Below are positions 8,748 to 15,657 of a DNA stretch of 64,000 nt, one piece after another. This stretch comes from Poindextera sp963706385 (GTDB taxonomy: Bacteria; Pseudomonadota; Alphaproteobacteria; Caulobacterales; Caulobacteraceae). A program made the position numbers and the translations under genes. The notes beneath the pieces are model-generated. The model was not told where the DNA came from. It worked only from the letters and a program-made list of their open reading frames with translations, and did not search any database. The first letter of the stretch is position 1; every line of letters begins with the position of its first letter. The stretch lies in assembly GCA_963706385.1 (NCBI GenBank), contig OY970153.1:992001-1056000 (forward strand). The letters run 5' to 3'.

Positions 8748-9080
8748 TTGAAGTTCATTTCGATATTGGCGGCACTCGCTATCGCTGCGCCTCCGAGCGT
8801 CGTGTTCGCCCAAGATTGCTACCCGACCAACTTCGCACCCTTCGGCGCCAAGCTGGACGAAGACCTGACCGAAGCCCAAGTAATCGCTATCACCGGCTTC
8901 CAGCCCAACACCGTGTCGCTGGACACTTGCGGTCAGAAGTCCAAGGGCGGCGATTGGTCATGCAAGATCGAGACGTGGGGCGGGGCATGTAGCGGCCAAC
9001 TGATCGTCTATTTCCGCAAGAACGCTGACGGCGTTTGGGTCGTTAATAATTGGGATTCGAACGCGCCGTTGGGCTTTTAG
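8748..9080 (+). CDS. Small secreted cysteine-containing protein of unknown function, carried by the insertion element
   Basis: I place the start at TTG 8748, preceded by GGGAGGG at 6-7 bp spacing, rather than at the upstream 8643 codon. This gives a 110-residue protein beginning KFISILAALAIAAPPSVVFA, a typical signal peptide with predicted cleavage before QDCYP. The mature domain of about 88 residues contains four cysteines, enough for two disulfides in the periplasm or outside the cell, and ends in a WVVNNWDSNAPLGF tail. The fold is not recognised. It occupies the left half of the element and converges on the small minus-strand gene, overlapping it by 4 nt. Confidence 0.6.
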   Translation: MKFISILAALAIAAPPSVVFAQDCYPTNFAPFGAKLDEDLTEAQVIAITGFQPNTVSLDTCGQKSKGGDWSCKIETWGGACSGQLIVYFRKNADGVWVVNNWDSNAPLGF

Positions 9081-9274
9081 TCCAAGAGGGTCAGGTGAAC
9101 GGTCGGGTAGCCTTCGATGGCCGCGTTCTTCACGATGTCCATGGTGAAGTCGTAGGTGCGTTCGTTGTGATCCGGCGCCGAACGCGGCACTGGACGCTCC
9201 GCTACAACGGTCATCGCGTCCGACCAGAAATCCCGGTCTACGAACTTTACGCCCTTCATTTGGTCAACGGTCAT
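9077..9274 (-). CDS. 65-residue hypothetical protein in the insertion element
   Basis: A short ORF from ATG 9274 to a stop at 9077, convergent with the secreted-protein gene. The product is soluble, mildly acidic, without membrane segments or motifs I recognise (for example VDRDFWSDAMTVV and DHNERTYDFTMDIV). The Shine-Dalgarno is weak (GGA about 8 bp upstream). The 182 bp between its start and the right end of the element hold no further gene. Its reality rests on its position in the AT-richer insert and coding-like composition. Antisense noise is not excluded. Confidence 0.45.
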   Translation of the reverse strand: MTVDQMKGVKFVDRDFWSDAMTVVAERPVPRSAPDHNERTYDFTMDIVKNAAIEGYPTVHLTLLD

Positions 9275-9442
9275 CGCTGCGATCCAATCAACTGACGGGC
9301 GAGAATAACCCGAAAGCGTAGCTCGTGCAAAACGCGCCCTGTGAGCCGAAAAGATCGCCGTTCTGGGCTTTCACCCAATCATTTCCGATAATAAATCCGC
9401 TACTGATGTTATCGCATTGATTATTATTGGTATTTTTTGAGA

Positions 9443-9457
9443 TTCCAATCTGACCTT
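9443..9457 (-). repeat. Right imperfect terminal inverted repeat of the insertion element
   Basis: Read on the minus strand this is AAGGTCAGATTGGAA, the partner of the left repeat at 8633-8648. It ends at the proposed right boundary, and its outermost base overlaps the duplicated host sequence. Confidence 0.65.
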
Positions 9458-9941
9458 TCGCATGGGCCGGCGGCCAGGCCCTGGCGCGCTATCTGCTGGA
9501 CCATCCGGCCGAGGTCGCCGGCAAGCGGGTGCTGGATTTCGCCGCCGGCTCGGGCTTGGTGGGCATAGCCGCGATGAAGGCTGGGGCGAAAAGCGTGCTC
9601 TGCGCCGACATCGACGGTTTCTGCGCCGCGGCGGTGGCGCTGAACGGGCAGGCGAACGGCGTCGTGCTGGACTTCACCGACCGGGATCTGCTGGACGGCC
9701 CGCCCCCGCCCGTCGACCTGATCGCCGCCGGCGACATCTGCTACGAAAAGCCCCTGGCCGAACGGGTGCTGGCCTGGCTGGACGAGGCGAGGCGGCAAGG
9801 GACGCGCGTGCTGATCGGCGATCCGGGGCGCAGCTACTTTCCCCGCGCGGGCCTTGAAAAGCTCGCCGAATACCAGGTGCCGACCACCCGCGAACTGGAG
9901 GACATGGAGGTCAAGAAGACCGCGGTCTGGGCCCTGTCGGC

Positions 9942-10184
9942 CTAGAAGCTGTCGTTCATCTCGGCCTCGAACATCTCCAGCACCTCGCGAGCCTCGCGCT
10001 CTTCCAGCGTCAGGCCGTCGTCGGCGTCCGCCTCGGCCTCCAGGGCGGAGAAGGCGGCTTCCGGGACCAGCCGGGCGATCACCACGCCGCCGCGGCGAAC
10101 CAGGACGCCATAGCCCGCATCGATGGTCGCTATCATCTCGGCGAACCGGGCCGGGCCTTCCTCGATGTCGATCTCGAACAGCAT
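9942..10184 (-). CDS. Phd/YefM-like antitoxin-type protein without an adjacent toxin
   Basis: The 80-residue acidic protein starts MLFEIDIEEGPARFAEMI and contains IDAGYGVLVRRGGVVIARLVP, resembling the N-terminal DNA-binding half of Phd/YefM antitoxins (a beta-hairpin following an alpha helix). The acidic, Glu-rich C-terminal half (about 45-80) would be the toxin-binding region. It converges on the methyltransferase pseudogene with a 4-nt overlap and is divergent from ubiD. No toxin ORF sits next to it on either side, so it is an orphan, a toxin-loss remnant or a stand-alone regulator. Family placement is tentative. Confidence 0.55.
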   Translation of the reverse strand: MLFEIDIEEGPARFAEMIATIDAGYGVLVRRGGVVIARLVPEAAFSALEAEADADDGLTLEEREAREVLEMFEAEMNDSF

Positions 10185-10274
10185 GGCGCGAGTTTAGGCG
10201 CGCGATCCCCGGCCGCAAAGGCGTGACAGCGGCGAAGGCAGGCCCTAGCTTCCGCCCGCACCGTGGAGCGCGAC

Positions 10275-11804
10275 ATGGCCTATCGCTCGCTGAGGGATTT
10301 CATCGCCAAGCTGGAGGCGGCGGGCGAGCTGGCGCGGGTGAAGGAGCCCGTCTCCACGGTTCTTGAAATGACCGAAATCTGCACCCGCCTCCTGGCCGAA
10401 GGCGGGCCGGCGGTGCTGTTCGAAAACCCCGTCCGAGCCGACGGCGAGCGCTCGACCATGCCCTGCCTGGTCAACCTGTTCGGCACGGTCAAGCGGGTGG
10501 CCATGGGCGTCACCCTGGACGGGATCGAGCGCACCACCGCGGGCGAACTGCGCGAAGTGGGCGAACTTCTGGCCTTCCTGCGCCAGCCCGAGCCGCCGAG
10601 GGGCCTGAAGGATGCCTTGGGCATGCTGCCGCTGGCCCGCACCGTGATGGGCATGCGGCCCAAGACGGTGCGAAATGCGCCGGTGCAGGAGATCGTGCTG
10701 ACCGGCGAGGACATCGACCTTGGCAAGCTGCCGATCCAGACCTGCTGGCCAGGCGAGCCGGCGCCCCTGATCACCTGGCCGCTGGTGGTCACCAAGGGGC
10801 CCTCCGAGAGCCGCGAGGACGATTTCAACCTCGGCATCTACCGCATGCAGGTGGTGGGCCGGGACCGCACCCTGATGCGCTGGCTGGCCCACCGGGGCGG
10901 CGCCCAGCACCACCGGCGCTGGAAGGCGGCCGGCCGGCCCGAGCCGCTGCCCGCCTGCGTCGTCCTGGGGGCCGACCCCGGGACCATCCTGGCAGCCGTC
11001 ACCCCGGTGCCCGACACCCTTTCGGAGTACCAGTTCGCCGGCCTGCTGCGCGGGGCCAAGGTCGAGCTGGTCGCGGCCAAGACCGTGCCGCTCATGGTGC
11101 CCGCCGAGGCCGAGATCGTGCTCGAAGGCCACGTGCTGTTGGACGACTACGCCGACGAGGGGCCCTATGGCGACCACACCGGTTATTACAATTCGGTCGA
11201 GCGGTTCCCGATCTTCCAGCTCAGCGCCATCACCATGCGGCGCGAGCCGATCTATCTGACCACCTTCACCGGCCGGCCGCCCGACGAGCCCAGCGTCCTA
11301 GGCGAGGCGCTGAACGAGGTGTTCATTCCCCTGCTCCAGCAGCAGTTCCCGGAGATCGTCGACTTCTGGCTGCCGCCCGAGGGCTGCAGCTATCGCATCG
11401 CGGTGGTGTCGATCAAGAAAGCCTACCCCGGCCACGCCAAGCGGGTGATGCTGGGGGTGTGGTCGTATCTGCGTCAGTTCACGTACACCAAATGGGTGAT
11501 CGTGGTGGACGAGGACATCGACGCGCGCGACTGGAAGGACGTGATGTGGGCGGTCGCGACCCGGATGGACCCGGCCCGCGACATCACCCTGATCGAGAAC
11601 ACCCCGATCGACTACCTGGACTTCGCCTCGCCCGAAGCGGGCCTCGGCTCCAAGATCGGGCTGGACGCGACCAACAAATGGCCCCCGGAGACCAAGCGCG
11701 AATGGGGCGCCAAGATCGCCATGGACCCCGAGGTGGTGCGCACGGTCAGCGAGAAGTGGGAAAGCCTCGGCTTGCCGGGCCCCGGCCGGCCGATCTGGCG
11801 CTGA
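10275..11804 (+). CDS. ubiD: UbiD-family prenylated-FMN-dependent decarboxylase
   Basis: The protein has 509 residues from ATG 10275, which has a GGAG 7 bp upstream; an in-frame GTG at 10263 is also possible. It shows the UbiD order: an N-terminal segment MAYRSLRDFIAKLEAAGELARV, the middle ITWPLVVTKGP and NLGIYRMQVVGRD, and the active-site region with GPYGDHTGYYN and RREPIYLTTFTGRPPDEP. UbiD uses prenylated FMN to decarboxylate 3-polyprenyl-4-hydroxybenzoate in ubiquinone synthesis, consistent with ubiA 2.8 kb upstream. The UbiX flavin prenyltransferase is not in the window. Other UbiD-family decarboxylases act on different aromatic acids, so the substrate is inferred. Confidence 0.92.
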   Translation: MAYRSLRDFIAKLEAAGELARVKEPVSTVLEMTEICTRLLAEGGPAVLFENPVRADGERSTMPCLVNLFGTVKRVAMGVTLDGIERTTAGELREVGELLAFLRQPEPPRGLKDALGMLPLARTVMGMRPKTVRNAPVQEIVLTGEDIDLGKLPIQTCWPGEPAPLITWPLVVTKGPSESREDDFNLGIYRMQVVGRDRTLMRWLAHRGGAQHHRRWKAAGRPEPLPACVVLGADPGTILAAVTPVPDTLSEYQFAGLLRGAKVELVAAKTVPLMVPAEAEIVLEGHVLLDDYADEGPYGDHTGYYNSVERFPIFQLSAITMRREPIYLTTFTGRPPDEPSVLGEALNEVFIPLLQQQFPEIVDFWLPPEGCSYRIAVVSIKKAYPGHAKRVMLGVWSYLRQFTYTKWVIVVDEDIDARDWKDVMWAVATRMDPARDITLIENTPIDYLDFASPEAGLGSKIGLDATNKWPPETKREWGAKIAMDPEVVRTVSEKWESLGLPGPGRPIWR

Positions 11805-11879
11805 TCTTCGCCGTCTAGACCGCGCACGAATTTCCGCCGCCGAGTTGCGAAGCGCCCTCGCCATCGCCCATATGGCGGC

Positions 11880-13211
11880 ATGAGCGAAAATCTGTTGCAT
11901 GAGGTGATCGCCGCCGCGCTGAAGGCCGGCGCCGATGCGGCTGAGGCGGTGCTGGCCGAACGCCAGTCGCTGTCGGTGGGCGTGCGCCTGAACGAACTGG
12001 AAGAGGTCGAGCGCGAGGAGGCCCGCGACCTCGGGCTTCGGGTGTTCATCGGCCGCCAGCAAGCGACGGTTTCCGCCTCGGACATTTCCGCACCCGCGCG
12101 CGCCAAGCTGATCGAGCGGGCGGTGGCCATGGCCCGGCTGGCGCCGGAGGACCGCTACGCCGGCCTCGCGCCGGAAGACCGTCTCGCCAAGGGTCCGTTT
12201 CCTGATCTCGACCTGTTCGACCCGACCGAGCCGGCCGCCGACGCGCTGGAGGCGCAGGCCCGCGCCGCCGAGGCCGCCGCGCGCGCGGTGCCGGGGGTGA
12301 CCAACAGCGACGGCGGATCGGCGAGCTGGTCGGCCTCGTCATGGCTGCTGGCCACCAGCGCCGGCTTTGTGGGCCGCCACCAAGCGTCCGGCTTTTCACT
12401 TTCGACCTCGGTGATCGCCGGCGAGGGCGCGGGCATGGAGCGTGGCGGCGAGGGCCGCAGCCAGCGCTGGCGCGCCGACCTGCCGGCGGCGGACGTCATC
12501 GGCGCGGAGGCCGGCCATCGGGCGGTCGCCCGGCTCGGCGCGCACAAGATCGCCTCGACCACCGCGCCGGTGATCTTCGAGAACCGACTGGCCGCCTCCC
12601 TCATCTCGCCGTTGATCGGAGCCATCGCCGGCCCCTCGATCGCCCGCGGGACCTCGTTCTTGAAGGACAAGCTGGGCCAGCCGGTGTTCGCGGCCGACGT
12701 CACCCTGACCGAAGATCCGCACCGCCCCCGCGGCCTGGGCTCCAGCCCGTTCGACGACGAGGGCGTGGCCAATCGCAAGCGCGCCCTGATCGACAAGGGG
12801 ATCCTGACCACCTGGCTGCTCAACTGCGCCTCGGCCCGCCAACTCGGCCTCGAGACCACCGGCCACGCCTCGCGGGGCCTGGCCGGCCCACCGGGGGTGT
12901 CGCCGACCAACCTGACGCTTGAGCCGGGAACACGCGATCTGGCCGGACTGATGGCCGACGCCAAGGCCGGGCTTCTGGTCACCTCGATGTTCGGCCCCTC
13001 GCTGAATGGCAACACCGGCGACTGGTCGGTCGGGGTCTCGGGATTCTGGTTCGAAGCCGGCGAGATCGCCTATCCGGTGACCGAGATCACCGTGGCCGGA
13101 AACTTGGTCGACATCTACCGGCGCATCGTGGTCGGCTCGGACTTGGAGCTGCGCGGGGCGGCCAATTCGCCCTCGCTGCTGATCGACGACCTCGCGATCG
13201 CGGGTCGATGA
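11880..13211 (+). CDS. pmbA: Metalloprotease PmbA/TldE-type subunit
   Basis: The 443-residue product belongs to the TldD/PmbA family, with an N-terminal coil-rich domain (about 1-110) and a C-terminal beta-rich domain including GSSPFDDEGVANRKRALIDKG and a C-terminal NSPSLLIDDLAIAG tail. It lacks the HExxxH zinc motif seen in TldD, as expected for the PmbA/TldE partner. TldD-TldE heterodimers degrade unfolded peptides and process modified peptides. No tldD is present here. Its stop overlaps the next gene's ATG by 4 nt, so the two are coupled. Confidence 0.93.
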   Translation: MSENLLHEVIAAALKAGADAAEAVLAERQSLSVGVRLNELEEVEREEARDLGLRVFIGRQQATVSASDISAPARAKLIERAVAMARLAPEDRYAGLAPEDRLAKGPFPDLDLFDPTEPAADALEAQARAAEAAARAVPGVTNSDGGSASWSASSWLLATSAGFVGRHQASGFSLSTSVIAGEGAGMERGGEGRSQRWRADLPAADVIGAEAGHRAVARLGAHKIASTTAPVIFENRLAASLISPLIGAIAGPSIARGTSFLKDKLGQPVFAADVTLTEDPHRPRGLGSSPFDDEGVANRKRALIDKGILTTWLLNCASARQLGLETTGHASRGLAGPPGVSPTNLTLEPGTRDLAGLMADAKAGLLVTSMFGPSLNGNTGDWSVGVSGFWFEAGEIAYPVTEITVAGNLVDIYRRIVVGSDLELRGAANSPSLLIDDLAIAGR

Positions 13212-14011
13212 GCCAAGCCGATCTCGAGTTGATCGGCAAGGCCGCCAAAGTCGCCGGCGAACGGGCCCAGGCCGTGCGCCACGCGGGTCTGAGCACCACT
13301 ATCAAGCCCGACGGCACGCCGGTGACCAACGCCGACCTGGAAGTCGACGCTCTACTGAAGGCGCTTCTTACTTCGGCTCGTCCGGATTATGGCTGGCTGT
13401 CCGAGGAAACCGCCGACGATCCGGCGCGGCTCGGCCGCCGGCGTCTGTTCGTGGTCGATCCGATCGACGGCACCAGCGCCTATCTGAAGAACCGGCCCTG
13501 GTGGTCGGTGTCGATCGCCGTGGTCGAGGCCGGACGGCCGACCGCCGGCGTGGTGCACGCGCCCGACATGGCGGAGACCTACCAGGCCCTAGCCGGCGCC
13601 GGCGCCACGCGCAACGGCGCGCCGATCGCCCCCAGCGACGCGACCGCCATCGAAGGCTGCGCCATGCTGGGCGACAAGCCGATGTTCGCCCATCCGGCCT
13701 GGCCCGAGCCCTGGCCGGCGATGCGGATCGAGACCCGCAACTCCATCGCCTACCGCCTCTGCCTGGTGGCCTCGGGTGCGTTCGACGCGGCGCTGGCGCT
13801 GTCGTCGAAGAGCGAATGGGACCTGGCGGCCGCCGACCTGATCGCCACCGAGGCCGGCTGTCTGGTCACCACGCACAAGGGCGCGCCGATGGCCTACAAC
13901 CGCCTCGTTCCTTCCGCCGCGAGCCTGGTCTGCGCCGGCCCGGCGCTGCACCGGTTGATCTTGCGGCGCCTGGAGCCTATCGACCTACCCGGCTCAACCC
14001 AGGCGGACTGA
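13208..14011 (+). CDS. Inositol monophosphatase-family phosphatase (CysQ-like)
   Basis: The 267-residue protein carries the Li-sensitive metal-phosphatase motifs: LSEET (first metal Glu, about residue 65), DPIDGTSAYLKN (about 80-91) and WDLAAADLIATEAG (about 205-218). The family includes 3'(2'),5'-bisphosphate nucleotidase CysQ, inositol monophosphatase and histidinol-phosphatase. A separate hisN-like paralogue at 30494 makes CysQ-type or SuhB-type function more likely here, but specificity is not decided by sequence. The ATG overlaps the pmbA stop (ATGA), and a DUF4170 gene follows 6 bp later; the same order is common in related genomes from memory. Confidence 0.87.
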   Translation: MSQADLELIGKAAKVAGERAQAVRHAGLSTTIKPDGTPVTNADLEVDALLKALLTSARPDYGWLSEETADDPARLGRRRLFVVDPIDGTSAYLKNRPWWSVSIAVVEAGRPTAGVVHAPDMAETYQALAGAGATRNGAPIAPSDATAIEGCAMLGDKPMFAHPAWPEPWPAMRIETRNSIAYRLCLVASGAFDAALALSSKSEWDLAAADLIATEAGCLVTTHKGAPMAYNRLVPSAASLVCAGPALHRLILRRLEPIDLPGSTQAD

Positions 14012-14017
14012 TTCTTC

Positions 14018-14269
14018 ATGCCCCACCGTCAGCTGTTGCACATCGTCATCGGCGGCGAACTCAAGGACATCGGCGCCACCGAATTCCGCGACCTCGACAA
14101 GGTCGAACTGGTCGGCGCCTACCCCAGCTACGCCGAGGCCCGCAAGGCCTGGGCCGCCCGCGCCCAGGCCACCGTGGACAACGCACTGATGCGCTTCTTC
14201 ATCATCCACGCCCACAAGCTGCTCGACCCGGCCGAACCGTCCGAACTCGGGGAGGACGACGACCACTAG
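14018..14269 (+). CDS. DUF4170 family protein
   Basis: This 83-residue soluble protein has the DUF4170 pattern: LLHIVIGGELKDIGATEF, VELVGAYPSYAEARKAWAARAQATVDNA and MRFFIIHAHKLLDP. The family is small, cytoplasmic and alphaproteobacterial, with no known activity. It follows the IMPase-family gene by only 6 bp, so it is probably co-transcribed with pmbA and that phosphatase. Confidence 0.85.
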   Translation: MPHRQLLHIVIGGELKDIGATEFRDLDKVELVGAYPSYAEARKAWAARAQATVDNALMRFFIIHAHKLLDPAEPSELGEDDDH

Positions 14270-14294
14270 CGGCGCCCCGTGGCCTTGGCGGGGC

Positions 14295-14747
14295 TCAGCC
14301 CCTCGCCCTGCCTTTGCCGACCGCGCCCAGGTGGGTGCGTCCGAAACCCGCCGCATATTTCAGGCCGTAGCCAAGCAGCCGGTCGAAGCCGATGTGGGCC
14401 GCCCAGATCAAGGCGAGGGCCACGAGCGTTGAATGCGAGAGCAGGACGCCGCAGGCTCCGAGACAGGCGGGGAGGACATAGCCGTGGCCGAGGTTGTAGG
14501 TCACCGCGCCGACCTTGCGACCCCACAGATAACCCAGCATCGACAGGTCCGGCGCGAGGAACAGCAGCGCGAACAGCGGCCAGCCGCCGCCCACCCTCGC
14601 GTAGGCCGCCGCCGCCACAGCCAGGACCACCGCGCCTTCCAGCCGCAAGATCGCCCTCGGCGCCCCCGTCACACAGCCTTCGGACGAGGCGGCCCCGAGC
14701 GGGCCGGAGACATCGTCGATGCCGCTGTGAATGGCGTGCGTGGACAT
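14295..14747 (-). CDS. DUF4260 family membrane protein
   Basis: The product has four or five hydrophobic segments and the DUF4260 signature: LRLEGAVVLAVAAAAYARVGG, LFALLFLAPDLSMLGYLWG, VGAVTYNLGHGYVLPA and ALIWAAHIGFDRLLGYGLKY. It is an integral inner-membrane protein of unknown role. I chose ATG 14747 (150 residues) because the longer reading from 14828 adds a basic, non-conserved N-terminus; other ATGs lie between. It converges on DUF4170 with a 25-bp gap. Confidence 0.8.
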   Translation of the reverse strand: MSTHAIHSGIDDVSGPLGAASSEGCVTGAPRAILRLEGAVVLAVAAAAYARVGGGWPLFALLFLAPDLSMLGYLWGRKVGAVTYNLGHGYVLPACLGACGVLLSHSTLVALALIWAAHIGFDRLLGYGLKYAAGFGRTHLGAVGKGRARG

Positions 14748-14879
14748 GGCGGCGATCCGGCTCCGGCGGCGGGTCCGATGCTGGACCGCCGTCATCCTGG
14801 CGCCGGCCGCCGTCATGCGCGATTGCATAATACCGTTTGGTCGTTCGTCAGAAACCTATAGCGAGCGCCGGCGCGGCCG

Positions 14880-15545
14880 CTACTCCCGCCTCAGCAGCCG
14901 TTCGCTCAGCAGCGTGCCCCACCAACTGGCGCGGAAGTCGGCCTTGATCTTCACCGGGTCATAAGCCGGGCTTTGCACCCAGCTGAGGAAGCTCAATCCC
15001 TTGACCTCGCCCTCGACCAGATAGAGGTCGAAGATGTAGTCCAGCACCCCGGTCTTGCCGTGGCGCACGTGCATGTAGCGCGGCGAGAGCTGCTCCATCG
15101 CCTGGCGGATCGGCTGGCCGAGGCGGAAGTGGGCGTAGAGCACGCCCATGATCCCGGCCCGGTCCGCGCCCGACTTGCAATGCATCACCGCTGGGTATTC
15201 GACCGTCTCGAACAGCTCGCGCGCGGCCAGCACCTGGGCCTTGGACGGCACGTCGCGCGAGGTGACGGTGAAGTTCACCAGCTTCAGCCCGAGCCGCTCG
15301 CAGGCCCGCCGCTCCAGCGCATAGAAGCTGGCGTCGAACCCGCCGCGCAGATTGATGATGGTCTTGATCCCGTCGCGCTTCCAGCGCTTGAGCTGGAACG
15401 GCCAGGGCTGGTTGGTGCGCACCAGCTCGCGGCTGATCCAGTGGGCGTTCTGGAAGCCCAGACGCAGATAGGCGTGGTCGTTCCACAGATAGTCCAGACA
15501 GGCGATGAATCGCCCGCGGGCCTTGGTCAGATCGAATGTCCGCAC
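14880..15545 (-). CDS. Dual-specificity/tyrosine phosphatase-like protein, CtpA-like
   Basis: The 221-residue protein has the Cys-based phosphatase loop HCKSGADRAG at 122-131, with nucleophile C123 and Arg129, preceded by a candidate general acid in TSRDVP (D98). IKTIINLRGG upstream is typical of DSP-like folds. No transmembrane segment or clear signal peptide is seen. It is divergent from msbA with 112 bp between starts, and therefore abuts the lipid A export and synthesis run. In Caulobacter, the essential phosphatase homologue CtpA affects outer-membrane integrity and lipid A; this gene may be its counterpart (inference from family and context). Protein tyrosine phosphatase activity is the alternative. 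Confidence 0.8.
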   Translation of the reverse strand: MRTFDLTKARGRFIACLDYLWNDHAYLRLGFQNAHWISRELVRTNQPWPFQLKRWKRDGIKTIINLRGGFDASFYALERRACERLGLKLVNFTVTSRDVPSKAQVLAARELFETVEYPAVMHCKSGADRAGIMGVLYAHFRLGQPIRQAMEQLSPRYMHVRHGKTGVLDYIFDLYLVEGEVKGLSFLSWVQSPAYDPVKIKADFRASWWGTLLSERLLRRE

Positions 15546-15657
15546 GGGTGATCCTTCAAACGCGTCCCTAAGTAGGGTGCGGCCCCCATAATGTGAAGCG
15601 GGGCGCGATCGTGGGCGCCGCTTGACACCGGAACGACGAAAGCCGACCGATCCGTCG

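Larger units (their letters stand above)
8631..9456. mobile_element. 826-bp transposase-less insertion element carrying two small genes
   Basis: The element interrupts the methyltransferase frame after 8630. It is flanked by TTCGCCTGGG (8621-8630) and TTCGCATGGG (9457-9466), a 10-bp direct repeat with one mismatch that matches the expected uninterrupted host sequence. Just inside the ends lie imperfect inverted repeats (8633-8648 and 9443-9457). Base composition is visibly AT-richer than the surroundings, especially 9380-9450. It encodes a small secreted protein (+) and a 65-residue protein (-) and no recognisable transposase or recombinase. It looks like a non-autonomous, MITE-like element with passengers, moved in trans. 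The family is not recognised. Confidence 0.7.
8459..9945 (+). pseudogene. ETF-beta lysine methyltransferase-like gene (METTL20/ETFBKMT family) split by an inserted element
   Basis: The reading frame starts at GTG 8459 (overlapping the desaturase stop) and encodes ANTRLQSPPHTPEIALRLAD and LPPPFWAFAW up to 8629. It then leaves the family. The family sequence resumes at about 9463 with WAGGQALARYLLDHP, the SAM motif VLDFAAGSGLVGI, a GDICYE motif and a C-terminus ending at 9945. Removing 836 bp restores a continuous 216-residue protein, the normal size for bacterial METTL20-type methyltransferases, which methylate lysines on the electron-transfer flavoprotein beta subunit. The displaced length is not a multiple of three, so the C-terminal half is out of frame and the gene is expected to be inactive unless its 3' part is translated from ATG 9529. 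Confidence 0.85.

Noticed and set aside
9050..9295. An 81-residue plus-strand ORF in the mobile element
   Set aside because: It overlaps the small minus-strand gene throughout and the end of the secreted-protein gene; no start signal.
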